Assembly (NCBI GenBank): GCA_033558025.1 | Contig: JAUCEF010000006.1 | Span: 682,001 to 746,000, forward strand | DNA from: Phytophthora sp. 'mugwort' | Taxonomy: Eukaryota > Oomycota > Peronosporomycetes > Peronosporales > Peronosporaceae | Length of the DNA stretch: 64,000 bases | Direction: 5' to 3' | In this document: positions 55,281 to 64,000 of the stretch, piece by piece | Layout of the letters: every line of letters starts with the position of its first letter | How positions within the stretch are numbered: position 1 is the first letter of the stretch | Notes under the pieces: generated by a model | Seen by the model: only the letters and a program-made list of their open reading frames with translations | Told to the model about the DNA's origin: nothing | The model's database searches: none | Made by a program: the position numbers and the translations under genes

Positions 55281-55469
55281 ACCGCTTATCGTCGGCTTGT
55301 CTTCGACCTCGAAGTCTATCAAACCGTGGCTGAAAATAGCAATTATTTCCAGGCGTCTGTTGATACTTAGTTTCACAATACATAAAGATATCAGCAACAT
55401 GGCCTAAGTCTTGGATTCGTAACAATATTGCTGGTGGAGCTGGCCACTGATCAGTGGCAAATGCTCGGC

Positions 55470-56060
55470 AACAAGTGGGGCTCGGCCGTGCGGACTATGT
55501 GTAGTGCTGCACCGCGTCGTGTGTGAGGACTGTGTGGAGCGCGCGTTCGCTAGCGCGCCGTGGACCGTGCGGAGGGCTGTCTCGCTGGCGTGTGTGATCC
55601 TTGATTGTGGGGAGGGATTCCTCGGAATCGTGCTTTCTGGACCGTGTGAAGTACTGCCTAAGCGATGGGCGTGATAATTGTGTCGAGCGCGCGGTCGCTA
55701 GCATGCTTGTGGACCATGTAGAGGGCTGTCTCGCAGGAGTGGTTGTGAACTGTGTGGAGAGCTGTCTCGCAGGAGTGGTTATGAACTGTGTGGAGAGCTG
55801 TCTCGCTGGCGTGCTTGTGGACTGTGAGGATGCTGCCTCGGCGTCGTGCTTCCTGAATCATGTGGAGTGTTGTCTCGGCGTTGTGCATGAGAGCTGGTGG
55901 AGCGCGCCCTCGCTGCCGGGCTTTGTGAACCGTGTGGAGGGATGTCTCGCTGGAGTGCTTCTTGACTGTAGGGAGGCTGCCTCGGCATCGTGCTCCTGGA
56001 GTGCCTCGGCGTCGTGCGTGAGGGCTAGTGGAGCGCGTGGCTGCTAGCGTGCTCATGGAC
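55470..56060 (+). repeat. minisatellite, 36-bp unit, diverged
   Basis: Tandem units of about 36 bp; the cleanest run is 55740-55830, with a core TGTGGAGAGCTGTCTCGC. Because 36 is a multiple of three, both strands show long open frames with 12-residue repeats (VNCVESCLAGVV on +, CETALHTVHNHS on -). I regard these as by-products of the repeat, although a coding origin cannot be excluded. Confidence 0.8.
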
Positions 56061-57044
56061 CGTGTTTTCGACCTGTGTGATGTTCTTCTCTGCCGCCAAA
56101 ACTGACGTCGCCTCGGCGGTCAGGTTGGACTTCATGGTGGACATGGGCAGACTTGTTGAGAAACTTCTAACGTAAATTGAATTCGCTGGAAACGTGTGGA
56201 GCAACATTGGGTCATTTGTTTTTAGTTGATGATATCCGACTATATCCGCGCCTTACCTAAGAAAGCTCATCGTTAATGCTGAGCTGAATGAACCGCTGAA
56301 AATCGGAAGCATTGAAGGCTGCTCGCTGTGAATCGTTCAACTCACTCCATGCCTTGACAATACCCGTAAGCTTTCCGGATCGCCTGCGTTTTCGTGCTCC
56401 AGCTGCAGCTTTGAGAAATCCGTTTACTAACGCAGCCTCACGCTAATTCGCCATATCATGACGACTCCGACCGTCGCCGCATCTCCGACTAGCATCCGAC
56501 CATATCGCAGAACTTTATATCGCATTAAGTTGTGGAGGCTTTCGTAAAATGACATTCAGCCCCTGAAAGATCCCCTCGCAATGACTGGCTCAATGATAGG
56601 TGGCAGGCGTAATTACATCTTGCAAATGAGTGGCACACGTGCAATATTGACTGCGCCATTTTGCTCTGCAACCTCAGTGATCGATTGACCGCCTGGCCTG
56701 GTGAATTGAGGGGTTGTGCCCATGGCACTTCTAAGAGGGTTGTCGCTTCCACAAAGAACCGTGGTCGTTAATTTCCCCTTGATCCTACAGCTGAATATCT
56801 CCTGCGATGCTGTCGTTTACCCCCCCCCCTCCCCACTACCCACCACCGACGTAGCTCAATGGAAGAGCCCCCGAAAGGAAAGGAGGTACTTCGATTCTAC
56901 CCACCGGTAAATTTCTCTATACTCTATTGACTGTGGCAGACCTCCAAGCGAGCGACATCTACGGAAGCACCGACCACAAGGATACGGGTGAATACGGCGT
57001 GTGGTATTACAGAAGCGGCCAGAGTGTGCCTTGGTGATGGAGTG
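56061..57044. other. spacer before the Crypton-like remnant, small open frame at 56257-56430 (-)
   Basis: The only noteworthy coding-like sequence is a minus-strand frame of about 57 codons ending at 56257. It is basic (GARKRRRSGKLTG) followed by AWSELNDSQRAAFNASDFQR. No start codon, family unknown. Confidence 0.3.
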
Positions 57045-58854
57045 GCGCAGGGTCTACAACTCTACCGATTGCAAGACGTAGGCGCTGATGAGGCCATTGA
57101 GGCTTCCTTCGCGACGCAGATGATGAAGCCCCTTGAGCACATCGTCAGACCCCGTTGACGGTACGTTTTCGGGACGAGGTACGCCACGACTTTGTTTAAT
57201 GCTAATCTCTCCAAACTGGCGGACATTATCCTTGTAGCTCGGTGGCGACTCGTCGAGTGCGCATCCGTCTTCAATGAAGAGCTTCATGGAGGCTACGAGG
57301 TGCTTGGCGTCCGACTTCTTGTGGTTTGATAGTACTCAGCCATTCACGCGGAACTGCCGTGTACCACGCAAACCACGTGTCGACGAGAGGTATCGTTTTC
57401 AATCGACATCGGCGCTTCACTGGTACGTTTTAATCTTCATCTCTTGGTCGCTTTGTCTGCTCACTGCGGTATTCTGATGTGTTACCTCCAGTATTGATGT
57501 TTGTAGCTTCTAGCAAGTTAACTAGAGCCTCGAGACGACAGTTGACCGCGATTAAGCTTTCTATCAATGCAGTCTGATGATCGCACGTAACTATGGCCTT
57601 CATGTTTCCTTCCGTCAGGTCGACTGCGGCGGAGTGAGCGGGATTAGCAGACCTCGTAAGTTGCACTGACCAAGCAAGAAGGTTCGACGTGGTCACACCA
57701 GAGGCCTTGGCGCAGCGCCGGATCGTCGTCATCGCTAACCCCTGCGCGTTTGTCTTCATCACCGACGGGTAGTAGATGATGATGGTTGCTGTCAGCATGT
57801 CTCTCACAACAGCGCAGTCGTTAAAGGCCTTGCATTTTTCACGTTGAAGAGCTTGTGGCTAACCTCCCTAATCGGAACTTGTGTTGCCGAGTCGAAGCCT
57901 TTCAGCGATGGAAGAACATAGGCTTGTTTTGGCGCCATTCCGTTCAGTACCTTCGCGACTTGATGATCTTCTTTCGGAGTATTGAAGACGTAGGCGGCGG
58001 CTTTCCTCGTCGTGATCAAGTTCCAGGCTCCCGATCGCGGATCCACTGCGCCGTCAGCTCCGAGCACGCGTTGGCATGCTGGGCACCGCCGCGTCGCGAC
58101 GAACGAGAGGTTAGCGGATCTTCGACTTTAGTGGGTCCAGCGACACGATCGAGCAAGCGGTTGACAAGAGAGTGGATACCAATCGTCGGCGTCGTGTGGA
58201 CTGTGCTGCTTCTCCACGCCTGAGAAGGACCCACGGTGTCGGTTTCCTCAAGCAGGTCCAGCAACGGGTGATCGGTCAGCGCAACGGAAACGTTTTTGTA
58301 CTGCACTGGCAAGTGGTTGAGGAGCGCTGCGCACGGCGACTCTGGGTGACCAAAGCCAGCTGAGCGCCAGCAGCGGACAAGTCAGCATCGGGGAATAGCG
58401 ACAGTGCCTGCTCGTCGGACGTCTTCATACGGATGAAGCGGATGAAAAACACGCCGCCAGCACCTATGGAGAGCTGCTGCTTCCGAAGGAAGGTCAGGTC
58501 CGAAGCGCGGCCAAACTGTACCACAAGAGAGCTAACAGAGCTACATCTTGGTAGTCCGGCGCACAACTAGCCGTTGAATACAGATACCTTGTCATCTTCT
58601 TGAGATCTTCCTTCGTGCATGCAACCGCCTTCTTGACAAATCCACCCCTTTCGCGCTTGACGCAGTGCTGCTCAAGCGTGCGCCCCATGCTCAGCAGCTG
58701 CCGTGCTACAGTGCCGCCTTGGACAGGACATCCGTCCAGAAGCCAGCACTTCACGTGGCGGAAGTATTGCGACGGAGTGACGCGACAGGTGCTGCCCCCG
58801 TGCTCCTGCGTGAAATGCCAGGCACACACCAAACTTGTCCATTAGCGTCATCAA
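57045..58854 (-). pseudogene. Crypton-like tyrosine recombinase, frameshifted
   Basis: Minus-strand pieces in order: LMDKFGVCLAFHAGARGQHL (58854-58790); a frame change, then QYFRHVKCWLLDGCPVQGGT and CTKEDLKKMTRYLYSTASCA (to 58515); a frame change, then FGRASDLTFLRKQQLSIGAG with FIRFIRMKTSDEQALSLFPD; then SSRRGGAQHANACSELTAQW (recombinase Arg/His box) and, after another change, GAWNLITTRKAAAYVFNTPK with DHQVAKVLNGM (Tyr box). The C-terminal part reaches about 57045 (KLFIEDGCALDESPPSYKDN). The order of Arg, Arg/His and Tyr boxes fits Crypton DNA elements, which encode only a tyrosine recombinase. No reverse transcriptase is nearby. Confidence 0.7.
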
Positions 58855-59716
58855 GTACCGCCTGCGCGGCTTGGGTTCGCGACGGCTATAGCCCTAACAT
58901 GATCTATGCTCGTGCTTTCAGCGGAAAGGAAGCGCTTGAACGCCTTCATGGCCGTCACTCGCACGCGCTTGGTGTTGGCGGGCTTCAAAGTTGTTCAGGC
59001 TCATCGTTATTGGTCGGAGTAGCGGTAAATATGCGAGTGATATGTGGCCCACCACACGTTTGTAGCACGGCACACATATCTGGGCATCAGCTCCGCCCAT
59101 ATACGTCGGAATCGCTCTGCTTCCGACTGCAACCTCTACTCGCGTTCTTATTGGATGAAACTGAACAGTTTGAAGCGATTTGACTCGCCAAAAACTTTGA
59201 AGTTGGTTTTCACTGGCTAAATCGAATCGGAGAATGATCTTATTGGCTAATATGCACTATACTATGGTCAAGTTTGGTCGGAGAGATATAGTTATTCATC
59301 CATATCTTTCATAGCGGAAAATCCATTTAATGTGTCGCGATAGTACATTAACGGTAAGACCATCGGCAAAGCCTTTTAGGGCCACTTTTGCGAAGTGTAG
59401 AAGTCTTCTCGTTAACGCAGAATCGTTGTCATACTTGCAAAAGGCTTAATCATTCATTGCTGTATGCCGCGACATGCGCGTCTGTATTTGTTTCTAGCAT
59501 TTTAGAAAACACCCTCAGCGATGCATTGTAGGGATCGACAAGGCGTTACGACGCCAGGGCATGGAAAGGATCGATGCTCCAGCATATCCAAGAGCAGAAA
59601 ATGAGATGCTCCGAGCTTTCATGTTGGCAGTTAAAGCACAATAGTCATAAAATAGCGACCTTCTAATTCAACAAATCATTTTACACCTACCGAGCTACGC
59701 CAATAAGGAAAAAATG

Positions 59717-59920
59717 TCATGCCAGTGCAAGTCGGAGAAATGAATCGTGCCGACATCGGAGCTGACCAGTTGCGAGCCATTGCTTGTTGAGTAGCGTGCG
59801 ATCGAGGAGAGCTTTCTTGTCGTGTCTGAGAAAGAGTATGATAGAAATGGAGCGCAAGTCGTCCATCGTCACGGGTGGCGCTTGCTCTTTGAGCTTCTTG
59901 CCGGTCGATATTGCGATCAT
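59717..59920 (-). pseudogene. fragment of a second tyrosine-recombinase-like gene
   Basis: MDDLRSISIILFLRHDKKAL followed by LDRTLLNKQWLATGQLRC resembles the N-terminal core of another oomycete tyrosine-recombinase family. It is preceded by IAISTGKKLKEQAPPV and degrades after about 59720. No catalytic residues are readable. Assignment is tentative. Confidence 0.35.
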
Positions 59921-61653
59921 GATGTACTGTTTCTGCAGGTGCCGACTACAGCGCGGTATCAGTCGGGATCCGTGCGATACACGTTCGTTCCTGTGGTCTC
60001 CTCGAGTTGTCGCTTGATGGAGCTCACGTAGTTTAAGGAAATAGCAGGGTCCTTAAATTAAAAGGAAAGTAGCTCACCAACATCTCCTTCGTTACGTGCG
60101 ATGCACTGAGCTTCACCAACGTAAACTTTTGCCAGCGTGCTTGTTCAGAAAGATGTTGAATTTTGCCCTAGCAGAAGCATCTTGCTTCTTTACGATGTAC
60201 CGACGTCGCTCTCAATGAGGTCCACGGTCGTGTCGACGTCTGTGTCGGGGTCACCGCCCCGCTGCTGACAGAGTGAACCTTCACAACACTTAGGTGTTCA
60301 AAGTGTTGTACTAACGGTGACCGAATGTAGCAGGTATACCAAGATAAGTGACCATTAATACACTTATCGACGGAAGATATGGCCAGTGGACAGAAATGCT
60401 ATCCCGTACAAAATCTCATTGCAAGCGCAGACTAGAAAGGACGTTGGTTATGGTTTATCATTGTGATTGGATATTAATTATCTTTGTTTTGACGAATAGG
60501 CACCAATCGAAATTGACCTCCTTCAAAATTATAAAATATTTATAACTCGGCGAGATTGTAAAGACTACAAACTGTTTATTGTCGTCGATCTCGGAGATAC
60601 TCGACAGGTGCATTCATTATCATGTACTCATACACAATACAAGTAACCGTCCAAATATTTAGTATTCTTTCACAGTAATATCGTACCTAAATTTAAAATC
60701 GTACATTTCGATAGTTTGAGATCTCATTATGTCCCGAATCGAAACGATGGATACCGACCGTCTCGGGCACGGTCCTGACCATGCGCATCGAGTTGGCTGC
60801 TAAGGTGTGTGTGGACGGGCGCATCATAGTGCCGACACGGATGAATTCACGGCCCAGTAGTTGGCCGTCTCTTAGATGTCGCCCTGTCCTCCCGAAGCTG
60901 TGGTGGCATCCGGGCTGCTGCGGACCGGCCGCGAGGTTTTGCTGGGTTCGTGTGCGCCCGCGTCGGACGGATGTCATGATGGTGTCTACGGTTGTCTTGT
61001 GCTTGGTTTAATGAAGCGTCCAGGAGGGGTTCGCGTGCAGGTCCTGATCAGGTAAGCGAGTGCGCAGCTATGTGGCGGCGCTAGAGAGAGAGAGAGAGAG
61101 AGACGTAGGAATGCAACGGAAGGTCAGTCGTGAATTTTCCTCAGAGTAAGGAATGCAAGTTGCTAGTTTCACTGATTAGCGGTTGTGTTTCTTTACAAGA
61201 GTCTACCTTTAACTTGCACTGTGCTTTAATACTACCCAGACCATCCCATGTGAGGGCGGCTCGCGACAATTAGTTTCATTATTCTGTTCGCTATTGCTTT
61301 CAAATGAAAAGGATAAGCAGCTTTTTACCTGCATCAAATGGTAATGTCAAGTGGCAATTAGAAGTATGAACACAACATTCTTACCATGTGCAGGATTAAC
61401 ATAATGAACTCAAAATACAAGATAAATTTGAACATCTACTTCGACGCATAAAAAGTGTGGTCCGACTGTGATTAGTTAAAATATTTTCCAAGTGAACATC
61501 GGGAAGATTTGACAAGAGTGTATAGGCCATAAGCTTCGTACAGGCCATATCTTCCGTCGATATGCGTACTTCCTCCGTCGGAAATGATGGTACACCCAAC
61601 TGTATTCGCTTATCAATGACCACGAAAAAAAGCTTTGATTTAAGGCACGCGTT
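59921..61653. other. 1.7 kb, no recognised gene, one GA microsatellite
   Basis: Short frames on both strands only. The dinucleotide run (GA)n lies at about 61084-61102. Confidence 0.4.
61084..61102 (+). repeat. (GA)n microsatellite
   Basis: An uninterrupted GA/AG dinucleotide run of about 19 bp. Confidence 0.9.
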
Positions 61654-61996
61654 GCTGCACCCAACTCACCGCGTCACATTTTTAGCTTAAGCTTACGTTT
61701 TGTATTGATTGTCTCACATCAATGCTAACCCTACCCGTTCTGGGGGCGACTGGCATCGCGGTCTTGGGCTTTACTTCGCAAAGGCAGTCGCTGCGCTCCT
61801 GCGAGGAAAATATTTTATGTTGGGCCCGCTACAGTGCTCGGCTCGCTGGAAGGCTCGGCGCTGGGCCCACCTCCGCAGCTACCGCGCGGCCCTGCTTCGC
61901 GAGAACCCCGCGCGGGGGTACGCGCGCCCGCAACCGCTCTCCTCCGTTGGTCGTTTTATGTGACATTCACCCCCTCCTTTTTCAATTGGGTGCAGC
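61654..61996. mobile_element. MITE-like repeat, copy 2 (343 bp)
   Basis: Ends GCTGCACCCAA (61654) and TTGGGTGCAGC (to 61996) are perfect inverted repeats. The body is the reverse complement of the repeat at 16811-17152, with moderate divergence (shared GTTTTGTATTGATTGTC and CTACAGTGCTCGGCTCGCTGG-type blocks). Non-coding. It ends about 120 bp from the TFIIF alpha stop codon. Confidence 0.75.
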
Positions 61997-62116
61997 ACTC
62001 TCTCTTGATTTAAAGCTACTTCGAAAAAGCTACGGAGCCAACATCTGAAAAGCATTTTTTGTCTTGACACCTGATTTGATGCTAGTGATTCTCGCGACCC
62101 TCCATCCTCAAGTTTC

Positions 62117-63565
62117 TTAACGGAACTGAGACTTCAGTACCAGAAGACGGCCGTCAATTGCATCCACCTCCACGTCGCAAATGGTGCGCAGAATATCCTT
62201 GAGCAGCGCCTTATCGTTGTCCGTGATAATCAGCTTCTTCAGCTTTCGCAGCAGATCACGCGTGCGCATACGACCGCCGTAACGAATCAGCTCCTGCTGC
62301 ACACCAGCCTCCGTGAGCTTGTTCTGCGAGGAAGGGGCCGACGGCTTCTGAACCTTCGACGGCGTTTCATCCTTCGTGCGGCTATCAGGATTCTTGCGCT
62401 TGCCGGTAACAGTACCAGCACCGACAGCCGCAGAAGTCTTCGTCTTGACGTTCGAGTCAGCAGTATTACTATCCGTGGTACCTGCTACAGGCTTCGCATC
62501 ACCAGACGCTACACTGTCTACTGCCGCAGTAGAGCGGTCACGGATGATGTTTCCACCCAGATCGCGCTTGATGACATCCATATCTTTGGCCGTGTATCCG
62601 TCTTCCTCCTCGTCATCATCGTCATCTTCCTTGTCCTTGTTGTTCTCCAGCATCTCCCCATTCTGCGCGCGCTTGAGCAGGTCCTTCATGGCCTGCCCAG
62701 TCTCAGTCAGCTTGCCAGTTCCTTCCGGGTCGACCTCGAACTCGTCCTCCTCCGAGTCTGATTCGATTCCCTGCGGTTGGTCATTATGAATCTCAGCGTC
62801 GCTCTCGTCGTCATCGAATTTCTCCTCAAAGTCTCCTCCATCTTCGCCTGTCGCACCTTCACCACGGGCTTTAGGACGCGCGACACGGCGAGGTTTCGCC
62901 TCCGTCGACCCAAAGATGTCATCGCCCTCGGTTTTAACCTTGGACGCCGCCGGGGCCGTAGCCAGCGCGCCCGTGCGGACGCGCGGGGCACTGACTGTAT
63001 CTCCAGCGGCCTCGTTCTTGTCCTCGCCCGCGAGCTTGTGCTTCATGAGCCAGCGCTCGACGGCGCGTTTCTTCTCGTTATTCATCTCCTCGGCCTCGTC
63101 CAGAGTCAGCGTGCGGTAGTTAAGCGGCTTCTTGAAGCGAAACCACTGCTCTACGGGCATGACGCTAAACTCGTCGTTGTGGCGGTTCTTGACCAGGAGC
63201 ATGTACGTGGACGACTGGCCGCCCTCGAAGGTACCGTTGTACTTGTTCTTGCCTTCGCTGTCCTCGATCACCCAGCCGGCCGTACGTGTGTCCCTGCGGC
63301 GACGGCGGCGGCGCTTACGCAGCGCTGGGTTGTAGCCCACAGGGGTCTCGTCCTCTTTCTCCTCCTCCTCGTCCACACGCTCCGGCTCGCGGTACATCAT
63401 TACTGGCTGCGCGCACGAGCCGAAGTGCGGCAGATCTGGCACGTCAAAACGCGCGATGTTGTAGCGCTTAATGGAGGGTGTAGCGCGCAGAACGAGCGTA
63501 TCCGTCTCCTGCGCGGGGAGAACGGAAGAAGCGCGGCCATATCGGGATGCGGACGGGCGGCTCAT
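62117..63565 (-). CDS. TFG1: transcription initiation factor IIF subunit alpha (RAP74)
   Basis: Single-exon, 482 aa. The large subunit of TFIIF binds RNA polymerase II and helps initiation and early elongation. The N-terminal dimerisation region is recognisable: AGWVIEDSEGKNKYNGTFEG, then SSTYMLLVKNRHNDEFSVMP and VEQWFRFKKPLNYRTLTLDE (about residues 98-165). The central region is long, charged and acidic (runs of Asp/Glu near 245-330), as usual. The C-terminal winged helix is conserved (GVQQELIRYGGRMRTRDLLR, KKLIITDNDKALLKDILRTI, then DGRLLVLKSQFR at the end). The start at 63565 is the first ATG, 10 bp after an initiator-like element. The symbol follows yeast; GTF2F1 is the animal name. Confidence 0.93.
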   Translation of the reverse strand: MSRPSASRYGRASSVLPAQETDTLVLRATPSIKRYNIARFDVPDLPHFGSCAQPVMMYREPERVDEEEEKEDETPVGYNPALRKRRRRRRRDTRTAGWVIEDSEGKNKYNGTFEGGQSSTYMLLVKNRHNDEFSVMPVEQWFRFKKPLNYRTLTLDEAEEMNNEKKRAVERWLMKHKLAGEDKNEAAGDTVSAPRVRTGALATAPAASKVKTEGDDIFGSTEAKPRRVARPKARGEGATGEDGGDFEEKFDDDESDAEIHNDQPQGIESDSEEDEFEVDPEGTGKLTETGQAMKDLLKRAQNGEMLENNKDKEDDDDDEEEDGYTAKDMDVIKRDLGGNIIRDRSTAAVDSVASGDAKPVAGTTDSNTADSNVKTKTSAAVGAGTVTGKRKNPDSRTKDETPSKVQKPSAPSSQNKLTEAGVQQELIRYGGRMRTRDLLRKLKKLIITDNDKALLKDILRTICDVEVDAIDGRLLVLKSQFR

Positions 63566-63566
63566 T

Positions 63567-63576
63567 GGAGAATGAC
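63567..63576 (-). promoter_or_regulatory. initiator-like element before TFIIF alpha
   Basis: GTCATTCTCC on the minus strand ends 1 base before the start codon and matches the pyrimidine-TCA-pyrimidine style of the oomycete initiator (consensus around TCATTCC). Such closeness to the ATG is compatible with very short 5' leaders but makes the call tentative. Confidence 0.35.
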
Positions 63577-64000
63577 AACTGAATCAAGGTTGCCCGAGCT
63601 ACGAGCAACAATCGGTTTCGTCGTATAAAACTGAAAGCCTCCGAAATTGGTTTTGTACATATTAATTATTGAGTTCACGCAGAGGTCCAATACTATTGGG
63701 CCCGTACGAATTTCCAAATTGTGAACCCGTACCTGACAGACGTCGGACGTCGGACGACCAAGGTGCCAAGATCAGACCCCCCCTACACATGTAAAATTAT
63801 GCCTCTAATCAAATTAAACATCCTTCTTAGAGGGTTAATTTTATAGAAAAGCGAGATAAAACCCTCTCGTCCACATCGTTGACTTCCCGCCATAGTGCTT
63901 GTTAAACAATGACCGTAGCCCGCACGCGCTCCGCGAAACGCTTCCCGTGGGGATTGTTAGTTCAGATGCACAAAACGGAAGTGATATTGATATTTATCTA
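63577..64000. other. upstream spacer at window end
   Basis: About 420 bp upstream of TFIIF alpha with no recognised gene or repeat. Confidence 0.4.

Noticed and set aside
55601..56056. Long frames on both strands with 12-residue repeats
   Set aside because: Explained by a 36-bp tandem repeat; no start context, signal or domain supports a gene.
62777..63628. Plus-strand open frame of 283 aa
   Set aside because: Antisense to the TFIIF alpha gene, whose motifs are clear on the minus strand.

Overview
The window looks like nuclear DNA of an oomycete, most likely a Phytophthora or close relative. Intact genes carry short (about 60-90 bp) GT-AG introns, intergenic spacers are small where genes are housekeeping, and the repeats belong to families typical of Phytophthora: Mutator-like, piggyBac, PIF/Harbinger, pogo, Tc1/mariner, Crypton and other tyrosine-recombinase elements, and Ty1/copia. 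The genus call is inferred from family recognition; no database search was possible.

The host genes come in small islands. From left to right they are: a secreted rhamnogalacturonan lyase (1-1733 +, cut at the 5' end by the window edge); a six-exon kinesin-3-like motor with FHA and PH domains (2417-7799 +); a small five-exon gene of unknown function (10301-10957 +); a one-exon protein resembling the N-terminal DNA-binding part of Mutator transposases (20704-21411 +); the 26S proteasome lid subunit Rpn5 (22332-23805 +), convergent with the methylosome/spliceosome assembly factor pICln (24012-24701 -); a DIS3L2-type RNB exoribonuclease (31453-34812 -); and TFIIF alpha/RAP74 (62117-63565 -).

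Everything else is a layered graveyard of mobile elements. At 11.7-18.2 kb an element with long inverted repeats has been split by a 4.4-kb Mutator-like element (8-bp target duplication). That inner element holds a broken MULE transposase and, convergent to it, a broken SET-domain gene. At 25.4-30.8 kb lies a tyrosine-recombinase retrotransposon with split direct repeats. At 35.0-36.5 kb there is a Tc1/mariner copy and at 36.7-38.2 kb a PIF/Harbinger copy with its second gene. At 39.1-40.7 kb there is a pogo-like element with clear terminal repeats. At 41.8-47.3 kb a piggyBac element with TTAA duplications carries a broken transposase and, convergent to it, a SANT plus DOT1-like methyltransferase gene. 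The 47.9-60 kb stretch contains a second Harbinger pair, a second pogo-like transposase, a copia fragment, a 36-bp minisatellite and two Crypton-like recombinase remnants. Almost all element genes carry frameshifts or stops, so the elements look inactive.

The most interesting pattern is that two unrelated DNA-transposon superfamilies in this one window each carry, in convergent orientation to the transposase, a gene related to histone-lysine methyltransferases (SET in the MULE, DOT1 in the piggyBac). That suggests repeated capture of chromatin-modifying enzymes by oomycete transposons.
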